Assembly (NCBI RefSeq): GCF_000559025.1
Contig: NZ_JAAN01000052.1
Span: 1 to 61,729 of the forward strand
DNA: 61,729 nucleotides
Reading direction: 5' to 3'
Source: Luteimonas huabeiensis HB2
Lineage (GTDB): Bacteria; Pseudomonadota; Gammaproteobacteria; Xanthomonadales; Xanthomonadaceae
Below the pieces are notes generated by a model. The model did not search any database and was not told where the DNA came from. It was given only the letters and a program-made list of their open reading frames with translations. Shown one piece after another: positions 45,275 through 53,823 of this stretch; positions within the stretch are counted from its first letter, which is position 1, and every line of letters begins with the position of its first letter. The translations under genes were made by a program, and so were the position numbers.

Positions 45275-45312
45275 TGTTTACGAAACAAAGCTTCATACGT
45301 AAACTGTAAACA
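45275..45312. promoter_or_regulatory. Operator repeats between the recombinase cassette and the XRE/ImmA gene
   Basis: TGTTTACG (45275-45282), CGTAAAC (45298-45304) and GTAAACA (45306-45312) form overlapping inverted and direct repeats of a GTAAAC unit, in an AT-rich island just upstream of the XRE/ImmA start. The AGAGGA ribosome site is at about 45315. They are probable binding sites of the XRE domain encoded next door. The 212-bp intergenic region holds no other feature I can support. Confidence 0.55.
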
Positions 45313-45329
45313 AAAGAGGACGCTCCCCA

Positions 45330-46382
45330 ATGTTTGGCGAAAGACTGAAACTGGCCCGCAAGCGCTCCGGCCTGTCCCTTCGGGGACTGGCCGATGCCAT
45401 CAACCATGCGGTCAGTGCCCAGGCGATCGGCCGCTATGAGCGCAACGAGATGCTGCCCGGTTCGGCGACCGCCCTGAAACTCGCCAAGGCGCTCGGCGTC
45501 CCGCTGAGCTACCTGTTCAGCCCCTCGGAGATCCGCCTCGAGGGGGTGGAGTTTCGCAAGACCGCTGCGACCCGGGCCCAGGAGCGCGCCATGGTGGAAG
45601 CCGCCGTCCTGGACAGCCTCGACCGCTACCTGCTCGTCGAAGACCTGCTGGAGATCGGCAGCCATGTGTGGGACAAGCCCGAAGGGGCTCCCTTCAAGGT
45701 CTCCGACCTCGATGATGCGGAGACCGCCGCCGAGAGCGTCCGCAAGGCCTGGAACCTGGGTGGCGACGCGATCCCCAACGTTACCGAGCTGCTCGAAGAG
45801 CACGGCATCAAGGTGCTCAAGCTCGACTTCCCGCTCTCGGTCGACGGACTGACCTGCCGGGTGGCGCGGCCGGGCCAGGAGAAGGTACCGGTCATCGTGG
45901 GTTCGGTGGCGAAATCGGTGGAACGCCGGCGCTTCACCCTGGCTCACGAGCTCGGCCATATGGTGATGGCCATCGACGGCGACCTGGACGAGGAGAAAGC
46001 GTGCCAGCGCTTCGCCAGCGCCCTCTTGATGCCCCGGGAGGACCTGCTGTTCGAGGTCGGGCAGCGCCGCCATGCCTTCGGCTATGCCGAGATCATCGAG
46101 ATCAAGCGCATGTACGGCGTCAGCGCCGCCGCCCTGATCGTCCGGCTGCGCGATCTCGGCGTCATCACCGAGGGGACCTTGCAGGCCGTGTTTCGCGGCA
46201 TCGGCCGCACCTGGCGCAAGGCCGAGCCCGAGCCGCTCCCGGAAAACGAGGAACCCCGGCGCTTCCAGCGCCTGGTGCTCCGCGCCCTTGCTGAGGACAT
46301 CATCTCGCTTCCCAAAGCCGCAGAGCTGCTGCGCACGAGCACGGGCGAGGTGAGCCGGATCATGTCAGGACCCGCGGAGTGA
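45330..46382 (+). CDS. XRE regulator fused to ImmA/IrrE metallopeptidase
   Basis: 350 aa. Residues 1-63 form an XRE domain (LRGLADAINHAVSAQAIGRYERNEMLPG). The ImmA/IrrE zinc peptidase follows, with HELGH at 206-210 and the downstream ASALLMPRED segment. In mobile elements, ImmA-type peptidases cleave the element's repressor in response to DNA damage; in fused forms regulator and sensor are one chain. It may be the lysogeny switch of this phage or the antitoxin of the PIN-like gene that follows. It lies divergent from the recombinase cassette. Confidence 0.85.
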   Translation: MFGERLKLARKRSGLSLRGLADAINHAVSAQAIGRYERNEMLPGSATALKLAKALGVPLSYLFSPSEIRLEGVEFRKTAATRAQERAMVEAAVLDSLDRYLLVEDLLEIGSHVWDKPEGAPFKVSDLDDAETAAESVRKAWNLGGDAIPNVTELLEEHGIKVLKLDFPLSVDGLTCRVARPGQEKVPVIVGSVAKSVERRRFTLAHELGHMVMAIDGDLDEEKACQRFASALLMPREDLLFEVGQRRHAFGYAEIIEIKRMYGVSAAALIVRLRDLGVITEGTLQAVFRGIGRTWRKAEPEPLPENEEPRRFQRLVLRALAEDIISLPKAAELLRTSTGEVSRIMSGPAE

Positions 46383-46388
46383 CCTATC

Positions 46389-46898
46389 GTGCGGGTATTG
46401 GTGAGCGACGCCTCGATTCTGATTGAGCTGGCGAAATGGTCCCTCCTCGAGGCGCTCTTCAAGCTGCCGTTCGAGTTTGCGGTACCCGACGCCCTGTACG
46501 AGGACGAGCTCATCGATCTCGGTGAGATCGATCGGGAGCAGCTCAAGGGGTTGGGCCTGCGGGTCGAGTCCCTGGATGCGGAAGGCATGGCCCGGGCCGT
46601 CACTTATCAGACGGCCCGGCCCAAGCTCACCCTCCACGACTGCCTTGCCGTCACCCTGGCCGTGACGAACGACTGGCCGTTGCTGACGGGTGACAAGCGC
46701 ATGCGTGCCCTCGCCGACGAAGAGCACCTCGAGGTGCACGGCGTCTTGTGGGTCATCGACCGGTTTGCCGAGCACCGCATCGTGCGCAAGCCCACGCTCG
46801 CCAAGGCGCTGCGCGGCATGCTGGACGACCCGCGGACACGGCTGCCGAATGCCGAGATCAATAAGCGGCTCGCCCTCTTCACCGCGAAGCAAGATTGA
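46389..46898 (+). CDS. PIN-domain protein (probable RNase toxin)
   Basis: 169 aa from the GTG at 46389 behind GGAG. The PIN-domain pattern is visible: Asp7 in LVSDASILIELAK, acidic residues near 36-44, LTLHDCLAVTLA and LLTGDKRMRALA. It lies six bases after the XRE/ImmA gene, the arrangement of a COG2856/DUF3368-like toxin-antitoxin pair in which the upstream protein controls the toxin. The RNA target is unknown. Confidence 0.75.
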   Translation: MRVLVSDASILIELAKWSLLEALFKLPFEFAVPDALYEDELIDLGEIDREQLKGLGLRVESLDAEGMARAVTYQTARPKLTLHDCLAVTLAVTNDWPLLTGDKRMRALADEEHLEVHGVLWVIDRFAEHRIVRKPTLAKALRGMLDDPRTRLPNAEINKRLALFTAKQD

Positions 46899-46936
46899 GC
46901 GGCCGGCACTGACGCCCGGAAAGGATTCTTCGTCAC

Positions 46937-48184
46937 ATGGGAGAACAAGAACGAATGAACGATGCTGAAAACTTGGCCAAGCTGCTCGGGCACCTGAAGC
47001 CCGAGCTGTTTCGCGCCTTCATGGCGGAGGAGTTCGGGCTCGTCATGCCAGAACTCGAAAAGAAGAAGACCAAGACGGAACATCGCCAAGTCATGGAGGC
47101 TGTGCTGGCCGCCTTGCCCGTACTGGAGCGGCAGAGGATCGAGGAGGTCGCCGAGAAGATCATCCTGTTGACTGACGGTGCAGGTCAGGATGTCGTCGAC
47201 GGATTCCGGGACGGCATCTTCGATGATGCGGATCGTGAAGCTTTCGATGCCTTGCGCGACCAATACGAACGTGCCTTGTGGCTGTACGCGAACGCCGCCG
47301 AGATCTTCAAGGAAGCGCTGGATGCCCGGCAGGCCGACGTGTTCCGCCAGAGCGTCACGTGCTACTCGGGCTTCGTCGCGCCGAAGGCTCTCGTCATGGC
47401 CACTGATGAGAAGGCGAAGGAGGCGTTCCACGAGAACGTGGCGCGGCAGCTCGGTTGCGCCAAGGACGACGTCGCCATTCAGATCTTCAAGCGGCTGCGG
47501 CCGAACTCGCAGACCGGCGAGGACGTCGATCTGTACCAGATCAGCGTCCACAACAACCGCCCGCCCGAGATCATCGACTGCGTGCAGGCGAGCGAGTTGG
47601 TGGCCCAGGAAGTGGTTCGCGCCGTATCCTCCCACATTACCTACGAGCCGGCCAACGGCCACCTGGAGGTGCTGTCCAGGGAGACCGACGGGCGCGAGGC
47701 GCTGGCGCGTATCGCTGCGGACTGTCTGCTGCAGTCTCCCTTCTCGGGCGAGAGGATCCCGCTCAAGCAGTACGACTACCAAAGCCTCGCGGCGCCGCGC
47801 AGCTTCGACCTCTCAGGCGAAAACGTCGCCTCGGTCAAGGTGGCCGAGCTCGGCTACTCGGACTCAAACCACCGCTCGCTATTGGTGAAGATCTGGGCCA
47901 AGGACCCCGACGACATCCACACGGCCGCGAAGTCGCTGATCGGCCCATCCTTCGACTTCCGCCATCACCGCCTGACCTACGCCAGATTGTCGATCCGTTT
48001 GAAGAAGGTCGGGCGGGAGCGGGCGCGAACGATCTCCGTGATCCTGCGCGACGACAACAAGTGCAACATCAAGACCAAGCGCGAGAAGGACCGCGCGCTG
48101 TGCGATCGGCTGCTCGCCAAATGGCAGCTGGTCAAGGAGATCGGCGATGTCGTCGAAGCGCCTGTCGACGAAGTCGCTGCTTGA
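46937..48184 (+). CDS. Unrecognised 415-aa protein, first of a linked pair
   Basis: No known domain is recognised. The first 110 residues are helical and charged (LGHLKPELFRAFMAEEFGLVMPELEKKKTKTEHRQ). The middle and C-terminal parts alternate strands and helices (DVAIQIFKRLRPNSQTGEDVDLYQISVHNNRPPE; SLLVKIWAKDPDD) and include a basic segment (RLKKVGRERARTISVILRDDNKCNIKTKREKDR). It has no membrane segments. The next gene starts inside it (38-bp overlap), so the two are probably made as a unit. Start at 46937 or 46955. Confidence 0.55.
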   Translation: MGEQERMNDAENLAKLLGHLKPELFRAFMAEEFGLVMPELEKKKTKTEHRQVMEAVLAALPVLERQRIEEVAEKIILLTDGAGQDVVDGFRDGIFDDADREAFDALRDQYERALWLYANAAEIFKEALDARQADVFRQSVTCYSGFVAPKALVMATDEKAKEAFHENVARQLGCAKDDVAIQIFKRLRPNSQTGEDVDLYQISVHNNRPPEIIDCVQASELVAQEVVRAVSSHITYEPANGHLEVLSRETDGREALARIAADCLLQSPFSGERIPLKQYDYQSLAAPRSFDLSGENVASVKVAELGYSDSNHRSLLVKIWAKDPDDIHTAAKSLIGPSFDFRHHRLTYARLSIRLKKVGRERARTISVILRDDNKCNIKTKREKDRALCDRLLAKWQLVKEIGDVVEAPVDEVAA

Positions 48185-49154
48185 CCTGATCGACCTGTTC
48201 GAGCGATCTCGGCAGCCGCTCGTCGATGTCGAGGGACAACGCCTACACGGCGTCCCTGGCTGGGACCTCGCACGTATGACGCGGATGCCGCCCAAGGAGC
48301 GGGATGCGTGGCTCGAATGCATCGGGTACTCCGGCTCCTACCCGGCGCCATGCCGCGACGAACACGTTCCCGTCGAACTGGAGGAAGACGACGATCCATC
48401 CCGGTACCGGTATCGCTGCCCGGAAACCTTCCGGCTGAAATTCCTCGAAGCCGCGGAAGCGGCAGTCTATGCCGTTCGCCCCACCGCGTTTCTCGGCGTG
48501 GTCGCCGACCTGCTCGACATTCCGAAGGCGCTGCGCAAAGGGATCGACTCGCCCTCAATTGATGGAGTGCTCTGGAATCTCGGCAAAGCTCGGGTCGGCC
48601 CGGCACACACTGACGTCTGGTTCGCGCGCGGCCTCGCGCAATCGGTTGAAGACATCTTCCGGCACTTCCATTCCCCGACCCTGCCGGATCAAGGCCTGAT
48701 CCTGACGTCGGGACAGCCATTGCCCGAGTTCGTGCGTCCCCCCAGGAACTACCGATTCGCGGCGGTGCGCCAGGTACTCGTCGACTACGTGACAACACCC
48801 ACCGTGGACATGGACCTGCTCCATCGCATCCTGGCGACGCCTGCGGACGGGATGCTTCGCCCGCTCCTACCGGTCCACTTCGACGAGTACACCAACACGC
48901 TCACCATCCGCAGCAAGAGCAACAAGCCCTGGGTGATCAAGGGCGAACGCCAAGCGGCGGCCGTCCGCTACATGTACGAGCAGGCAATGAACGACCGTTG
49001 GCTGTTGCCAGCCGGCGAAATCTTGGGGGCCGCATACCCGGACAAGAAAACCGCCCGCAGCCAGCGCATGCAGAACCTCTTCAGCGGCAACACCGAGTGG
49101 GAGGACTACATCGCCAACCCCGAGAAGGGCAAGTACGGGTTCCTGCTCGACTGA
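48147..49154 (+). CDS. Unrecognised 335-aa protein with C-terminal winged-helix-like region
   Basis: It overlaps the upstream gene by 38 bp. No family is recognised. The C-terminal 70 residues (KGERQAAAVRYMYEQAMNDRWLLPAGEILGAAYPDKKTARSQRMQNLFSGNTEWEDYI) resemble the winged-helix tail seen in several phage and island proteins that sense or bind DNA. The N-terminal half is mixed, with a DDDPSRYRYRCPETFRLKFLE stretch. A terminator follows it directly, closing the 45330-49154 unit. Confidence 0.55.
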   Translation: MSSKRLSTKSLLDLIDLFERSRQPLVDVEGQRLHGVPGWDLARMTRMPPKERDAWLECIGYSGSYPAPCRDEHVPVELEEDDDPSRYRYRCPETFRLKFLEAAEAAVYAVRPTAFLGVVADLLDIPKALRKGIDSPSIDGVLWNLGKARVGPAHTDVWFARGLAQSVEDIFRHFHSPTLPDQGLILTSGQPLPEFVRPPRNYRFAAVRQVLVDYVTTPTVDMDLLHRILATPADGMLRPLLPVHFDEYTNTLTIRSKSNKPWVIKGERQAAAVRYMYEQAMNDRWLLPAGEILGAAYPDKKTARSQRMQNLFSGNTEWEDYIANPEKGKYGFLLD

Positions 49155-49185
49155 CCCCAGCATCTTCCCGTCCCTGTTCCGCATG

Positions 49186-49206
49186 ACCGCCTTCGGGCGG
49201 TTTTTT
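49186..49206 (+). terminator. Rho-independent terminator
   Basis: ACCGCC (49186-49191) and GGCGGT (49196-49201) close a TTCG loop and run into TTTTTG. It ends rightward transcription from the XRE/ImmA region and isolates the early replication operon that starts at 49340. Confidence 0.88.
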
Positions 49207-49240
49207 GTTTTCTGTGGCCCGTATTTCCCCGTTTCGGCCG

Positions 49241-49286
49241 CGCCCGTACATCCGCCCGTACATGGCGGTGGCGGACGCCCGCACAT
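49241..49286. repeat. Three direct repeats upstream of the early operon
   Basis: CGCCCGTACAT occurs at 49241-49251 and 49253-49263, and CGCCCGCACAT (one change) at 49276-49286. The offsets are 12 and 23 bp, about one and two helical turns, so a protein could bind all three on one face. The position between terminator and early operon suggests an operator for the phage repressor or for the early activator. Confidence 0.55.
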
Positions 49287-49339
49287 CACGAATCCGACAC
49301 TGACCTCACGTTTTCGCAATCACCCGAAAGGAGAAAAAC

Positions 49340-49552
49340 GTGAGTATCAAACACCTCAACCAACGCCAACTGGCCGACCGTTGGGGCGTCAGCGAAGCCA
49401 CCTTGGAACGCTGGCGCTCCGAAGGGATCGGGCCGGTCTTTCTGAAGATCCAAGGCCGCGTGCTCTACCGCGTCGAGGACGTCGAGTCCTACGAGGCGGA
49501 GTGCCTGCGCAAGAGCACCTCCGAGCGCGTCGGCGCGGGAGGTGTCGCATGA
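49340..49552 (+). CDS. AlpA/MerR-like helix-turn-helix protein
   Basis: 70 aa from the GTG at 49340 behind AAAGGAG. The winged-helix pattern of AlpA or excisionase proteins is clear (LNQRQLADRWGVSEATLERWRSEGIGPVFLKIQGRVLYRVEDVESYE). As the first gene of the early operon it may regulate that operon or act in excision with the serine recombinase. Its stop overlaps the next ATG. Confidence 0.8.
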   Translation: MSIKHLNQRQLADRWGVSEATLERWRSEGIGPVFLKIQGRVLYRVEDVESYEAECLRKSTSERVGAGGVA

Positions 49553-50019
49553 GCCGCCTCACCCCCGACCAGGTTCTCGCCACGCCGGCCGGCGAGCTGG
49601 CCGCGCTGCAAAGCGAGGCGCTGTTCCAGCTGAAGAACGATGCCGCCGATCTGCTCTCGGTGGCCCGCGCCATCGTCGAGCACATCGACCGGGCACTCGA
49701 ACTGAAATACGCCGACCGCGCCCATGCCCTGCGCCTGGCCGCCGGCAAGGACACCGGCATCGTGCATTTCGATGACGGCCACGTGCGCGTCACTGCCGAC
49801 CTACCCAAGCGGGTCGAGTGGGATCAGCGGCGCCTTGCCGAGGTCGTTCGCCGCATCGCCAACGGCGGCGAGGACCCGGCCGAGTACGTCGAGATCAGCT
49901 ATCGCGTCTCGGAAACCAAGTTCAACGCCTGGCCGGAGTCGCTGAAGAGCGCCTTCGCGCCCGCACGCACGCTCAAGACCGGCAAGCCCGGCTTCCGCCT
50001 CGCCCTGATGAAGGAGTGA
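49549..50019 (+). CDS. Early phage protein of unknown function
   Basis: 156 aa from the ATG at 49549. Helical, with a ALFQLKNDAADLLSVARAIVEHIDRALELKYADRAHALRL segment and VHFDDGHVRVTADLPKRVEWDQRRLAEVVRRI. The second segment resembles small early phage proteins encoded beside Sak4-type recombination genes. No catalytic motif is visible. Confidence 0.6.
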   Translation: MSRLTPDQVLATPAGELAALQSEALFQLKNDAADLLSVARAIVEHIDRALELKYADRAHALRLAAGKDTGIVHFDDGHVRVTADLPKRVEWDQRRLAEVVRRIANGGEDPAEYVEISYRVSETKFNAWPESLKSAFAPARTLKTGKPGFRLALMKE

Positions 50020-50024
50020 CCGCC

Positions 50025-50306
50025 ATGTTCAAGAACCGCACTTTGCTCGAGAAGCTGAAGAACAAGCATCCCTACCTGCTGGACGAGTTGCCGGCCACGG
50101 TCCGCGTGGATGGTATCGAGATGCCGCTCGAAAGCGCCACCCTGGACCAGATCGCCTTCGCCGTCATCGCCCTCGAAAACGAGGTCCGGCCCATCAGCCG
50201 CCGCATGAACGCTCTGCGGGAGCTCTACGACCTCGCCCGCAAAAACGGCGCACTCGGCGCGCACCGGATCGGAGACGCCTTCGCCGACAAAGGAGGCCGC
50301 TCATGA
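50025..50306 (+). CDS. Early phage protein of unknown function
   Basis: 93 aa from the ATG at 50025. It has a short beta-hairpin (VRVDGIEMPLESATLDQIAFAVIAL) followed by a basic helical end (RRMNALRELYDLARKNGALGAHRIGDAF). It overlaps the Sak4-like gene by four bases. Function unknown; it may be an accessory to recombination. Confidence 0.6.
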   Translation: MFKNRTLLEKLKNKHPYLLDELPATVRVDGIEMPLESATLDQIAFAVIALENEVRPISRRMNALRELYDLARKNGALGAHRIGDAFADKGGRS

Positions 50307-51160
50307 CCCTTCCCATCATCTCCGCCGACCAGCGCCTGGCCGAGAAGCGCGGCGTCAAGGGCGTGCTGGTCGGCAAGAGCGGCATCGGCAAGACCTCGCA
50401 GCTCTGGACCCTGGTGCCCGAGTCCACCTTGTTCTTCGACCTCGAGGCGGGCGACCTCGCCGTCGAGGGGTGGGCCGGCGACACCATCCGCCCGCGCACC
50501 TGGCAGGAGTGCCGCGACTTCGCGGTGTTCATCGGCGGTCCGAACCCGGCGCTGCGCGAGGACCAGCCCTTCAGCCAGGCCCACTTCGATGCCGTCTGCG
50601 CGCGCTTCGGCGACCCGACCGTGCTCGATCGCTACGACACCGTGTTCGTCGACTCGATCACCGTCGCCGGGCGTCTGTGCCTGCAGTGGTGCAAGGGCCA
50701 GCCGCAGGCCTACTCGGAGAAGACCGGCAAGCCGGACACACGCGGCGCTTACGGCCTGATGGGCCAGGAGATGATCGCCTGGCTCACCCACCTACAGCAC
50801 ACCCGGGGCAAGAACGTGTGGTTCGTCGGCATCCTCGACGAGCGTCTCGACGACTTCAATCGCCGCGTCTTCCAGCTGCAGATCGACGGCTCCAAGACCG
50901 GGCTCGAGCTGCCCGGCATCGTCGACGAGGTGGTGACGCTGGCCGAGCTCAAGGCCGACGACGGCACCGCCTACCGCGCCTTCGTCTGCCACACGCTCAA
51001 TCCCTGGGGCTACCCCGCCAAGGACCGCTCCGGCCGCCTGGACCAGATCGAGGAGCCGCATCTTGGCCGGCTGATGGCCAAGATCGCCGGCCCCGCGCGC
51101 CCCGCCCTCGAACGCCTCGACTTCGCGCGCCCCGCGCCTTCCGAACCCGTACAGCAATAA
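50303..51160 (+). CDS. RecA-like ATPase, Sak4-type recombination protein
   Basis: 285 aa. Walker A (VGKSGIGKTSQ, residues 23-33) and Walker B-like YDTVFVDSIT are followed by VWFVGILDE. This is the compact RecA-core ATPase annotated in phages as Sak4 or AAA_24, used in single-strand annealing recombination. It lies directly before a likely single-strand binding protein, as in other Sak4 operons. Confidence 0.78.
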   Translation: MTLPIISADQRLAEKRGVKGVLVGKSGIGKTSQLWTLVPESTLFFDLEAGDLAVEGWAGDTIRPRTWQECRDFAVFIGGPNPALREDQPFSQAHFDAVCARFGDPTVLDRYDTVFVDSITVAGRLCLQWCKGQPQAYSEKTGKPDTRGAYGLMGQEMIAWLTHLQHTRGKNVWFVGILDERLDDFNRRVFQLQIDGSKTGLELPGIVDEVVTLAELKADDGTAYRAFVCHTLNPWGYPAKDRSGRLDQIEEPHLGRLMAKIAGPARPALERLDFARPAPSEPVQQ

Positions 51161-51172
51161 GGAGCCACGACC

Positions 51173-51769
51173 ATGAGTTATTTCGATTTCAACGATGCCA
51201 ACGAGCAGTCTTCGTTCGACCTGATCCCCAAGGGCACGCTGGTGCGCGTGCGCATGACCATCCGCCCCGGCGGCTTCGACGATGCGAGCCGGGGCTGGAC
51301 CGGCGGCTACGCCACCCGCAACGACAACACCGGTTCGGTGTACCTCAACTGCGAGTTCGTCGTGATGGAGGGCGAGTACGCCCGCCGCAAGATGTGGTCG
51401 CTGATCGGCCTCCATAGCCCCAAGGGCCCCGAGTGGGCCAATATGGGCCGCGCCTTCGTCAAGGCGATCCTGAACTCCGCGCGCGGCGTCCATCCGGGCG
51501 ACGCCAGTCCCCAGGCCCAGAACGCCCGGCGCATCGCCGGGTTCGCCGACCTCGACGGCATCGAGTTCCTCGGCAAGGTCGATTGGGAGAAGGACCAGAA
51601 CGGCCAGGACAAGGCAGTCATCAAGCAGGCGATCCAGCCCGATCACAAGGACTACGCCGCATTGATGGGGGCAGCGCGTGCACCGGTGCCGTCGACCACC
51701 ACCCCGAACGCCTATGCCCAGGCTACGGGTCGCGCTCCGGTCACGGGCCGCCCGAGCTGGGCGCAGTAA
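51173..51769 (+). CDS. Probable ssDNA-binding protein
   Basis: 198 aa. The beta-rich middle (GTLVRVRMTIRPGGFDD, GSVYLNCEFVVMEGEYARRKMWSLIGL) fits an OB-like fold, and the disordered tail ends with an acidic or aromatic tip (GRPSWAQ). The partnership with the Sak4-like ATPase just upstream supports an SSB-like role. Exact family not certain. Confidence 0.6.
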   Translation: MSYFDFNDANEQSSFDLIPKGTLVRVRMTIRPGGFDDASRGWTGGYATRNDNTGSVYLNCEFVVMEGEYARRKMWSLIGLHSPKGPEWANMGRAFVKAILNSARGVHPGDASPQAQNARRIAGFADLDGIEFLGKVDWEKDQNGQDKAVIKQAIQPDHKDYAALMGAARAPVPSTTTPNAYAQATGRAPVTGRPSWAQ

Positions 51770-51783
51770 GGGGGGCTGCGGGC

Positions 51784-53460
51784 ATGATGCTTCGTCCCCG
51801 TCAGGCCCTGCTGGTGGAGCGCTCGCTCGCCGCGCTCTACCTGCACGGCAACACCCTGGCCATCGGCCCGACCGGCTCCGGCAAGACCATCATGCTGTCG
51901 GCGGTCGCCGGCGGCGTGTTGGAGGAGCCCGACGCGAAGGCCTGCATCCTCGCGCACCGCGATGAGCTCACCGCCCAGAACCGGGAGAAGTTCGGCCGGG
52001 TCAATCCGGGCGTCGCGACCTCGGTGTTCGATGCCAAGGAGAAGTCCTGGGCCGGGCGCGCCACCTTCGCGATGGTGCAGACGCTCTCACGCGACGCGCA
52101 TCTCGACGCGATGCCCACGCTCGATCTGCTGGTGGTCGACGAGGCGCACCATGCCGCATCAAAGTCCTATCGGCGCGTGATCGATCGCGTGCTGTCGCGC
52201 AACCCCAGGGCGCTGATCTTCGGCGCCACGGCCACGCCCGCACGCAGCGACGGCAAGGGGCTGCGGGAGGTCTTCAGCAACGTGGCCGACCAGATCACCC
52301 TGGGCGAGCTCATCGCCTCTGGCCATCTGGTGCCGCCGCGCACCTTCGTCATCGATGTCGGCGCGCAATCGGCCCTCGCCCAGGTGCGTCGCACAGCCAC
52401 CGACTTCGACATGACCGAGGTGGAGGCGATCCTCAACAAGACGCCGATCACCGACGCGGTGATCCGCCACTGGCGCGAGAAGGCAGGTGAGCGCAAGACC
52501 ATCGTGTTCTGCTCGACCGTGGCGCACGCGCAGTGCGTGGCCGAGGCGTTCGTCGCCGCAGGCATCCGCGCCGTACTGATTCACGGCGAGTTGTCGGATG
52601 CCGAGCGCGCAACCCGCCTGGCCGAGTACGAGACCGGCGATGCCCAGGTCGTGGTCAACGTGGCGGTGCTGACCGAAGGCTACGACTACACGCCCACCTC
52701 CTGCGTGGTGCTGCTGCGCCCGAGCTCGCACAAGTCGACGCTGACCCAGATGATCGGTCGTGGGCTGCGGACTATCGATCCGACCGAGCATCCCGGCGTG
52801 GTCAAGACCGACTGCATCGTCCTCGACTTCGGCACCGCGACCCTCATGCACGGCTCGCTGGAGCAGGAGGCCAACCTGGACGGCCACCAGCACCAGGGGC
52901 AGGCGCCCACCAAGGAGTGCCCCTCCTGCGAGGCATTGGTCCCGCTCGGCTGCCGCGAATGCCCACTGTGCGGCTTCGAGTGGACCATTGATCCGGCCGA
53001 GCAGGCGGAAGCCATGGACGACTTCGTCATGACGGAGATCGACCTGCTCAAGCGCTCCAACTTCCGCTGGTGCGATCTCTTCGGCTGCGACGATGCCTTG
53101 ATGGCCACCGGCCTCCAAGCCTGGGGCGGCATCTTCTTCCTCAACGGGCGCTGGCACGCGGTCGGTGGCGGCCGGAGTCTTCCGCCCCGTCTGCTGGCGG
53201 TCGGCGACCGCAGCGTCTGCATGGCCAAGGCGGACGACTGGCTCAACGACAACGAGTCCCTCGACACCGCCCACAAGACCCGCCGCTGGCTCAACGAACC
53301 GCCCACCGAGAAGCAGCTGCGCTACCTGCCGCAGGCCATGCGCGCCGACTTCGGGCTCACCCGCTACCAGGCCTCGGCGCTGCTCGCGTTCCAGTTCAAC
53401 AAGTCGTCGATCCATCGCCTCGTGCTGGCAGCCAACGACGAACACCGGAGGGCGGCGTGA
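51784..53460 (+). CDS. SF2 DEAD/DEAH helicase of the replication module
   Basis: 558 aa from the ATG at 51784. Motif I GPTGSGKT (28-35), DEAH (119-122), TATPARSDG, VVVNVAVLTEGYDYT and QMIGRGLR give a complete SF2 helicase of the COG1061 type. Two CxxC pairs near residues 380-400 (CPSC, CPLC) form a zinc knuckle. It probably unwinds DNA in phage replication or recombination. Confidence 0.92.
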   Translation: MMLRPRQALLVERSLAALYLHGNTLAIGPTGSGKTIMLSAVAGGVLEEPDAKACILAHRDELTAQNREKFGRVNPGVATSVFDAKEKSWAGRATFAMVQTLSRDAHLDAMPTLDLLVVDEAHHAASKSYRRVIDRVLSRNPRALIFGATATPARSDGKGLREVFSNVADQITLGELIASGHLVPPRTFVIDVGAQSALAQVRRTATDFDMTEVEAILNKTPITDAVIRHWREKAGERKTIVFCSTVAHAQCVAEAFVAAGIRAVLIHGELSDAERATRLAEYETGDAQVVVNVAVLTEGYDYTPTSCVVLLRPSSHKSTLTQMIGRGLRTIDPTEHPGVVKTDCIVLDFGTATLMHGSLEQEANLDGHQHQGQAPTKECPSCEALVPLGCRECPLCGFEWTIDPAEQAEAMDDFVMTEIDLLKRSNFRWCDLFGCDDALMATGLQAWGGIFFLNGRWHAVGGGRSLPPRLLAVGDRSVCMAKADDWLNDNESLDTAHKTRRWLNEPPTEKQLRYLPQAMRADFGLTRYQASALLAFQFNKSSIHRLVLAANDEHRRAA

Positions 53461-53813
53461 TATGCGCGATCTGCGGACGAGAGGGACGCGGCTTCTGCTG
53501 GCTGTCGCCGAGGAACGGCTCGCGTGCGCCGGACGGCAAGCGCCTGTTCAAGCGCTTCTGCTCCATGCGCTGCCAGGACATTCATCTGCAACGACTGAAG
53601 GCGGGAGGCGGTGTCGTGATCGATCCCACCCATAACGAGAAGGCCGCGATGGAGGCGGTCCTGCCCTCGCTCGGCGAGTACGTGGCGTCCACCGGCATGG
53701 ACCGGTCGCTCGCGAGCTACACCCGGGAAGAGGTCCTGCAACTGGTCGATGTGGTGCTCACCGCCTACTTCGACAACCTGCGGGAGCGCACGCCCGACGA
53801 TGTGCCGTTTTGA
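53457..53813 (+). CDS. DUF6511-like cysteine-rich protein
   Basis: 118 aa from a GTG overlapping the helicase stop. CAICGREGRGFCW and CSMRCQDIHL give a small zinc-binding head, followed by a helical charged tail. It matches the DUF6511 type of phage early protein. Function unknown; it may help a neighbouring nuclease or helicase bind DNA. Confidence 0.65.
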   Translation: MICAICGREGRGFCWLSPRNGSRAPDGKRLFKRFCSMRCQDIHLQRLKAGGGVVIDPTHNEKAAMEAVLPSLGEYVASTGMDRSLASYTREEVLQLVDVVLTAYFDNLRERTPDDVPF

Positions 53814-53823
53814 GGAGGCGGTG

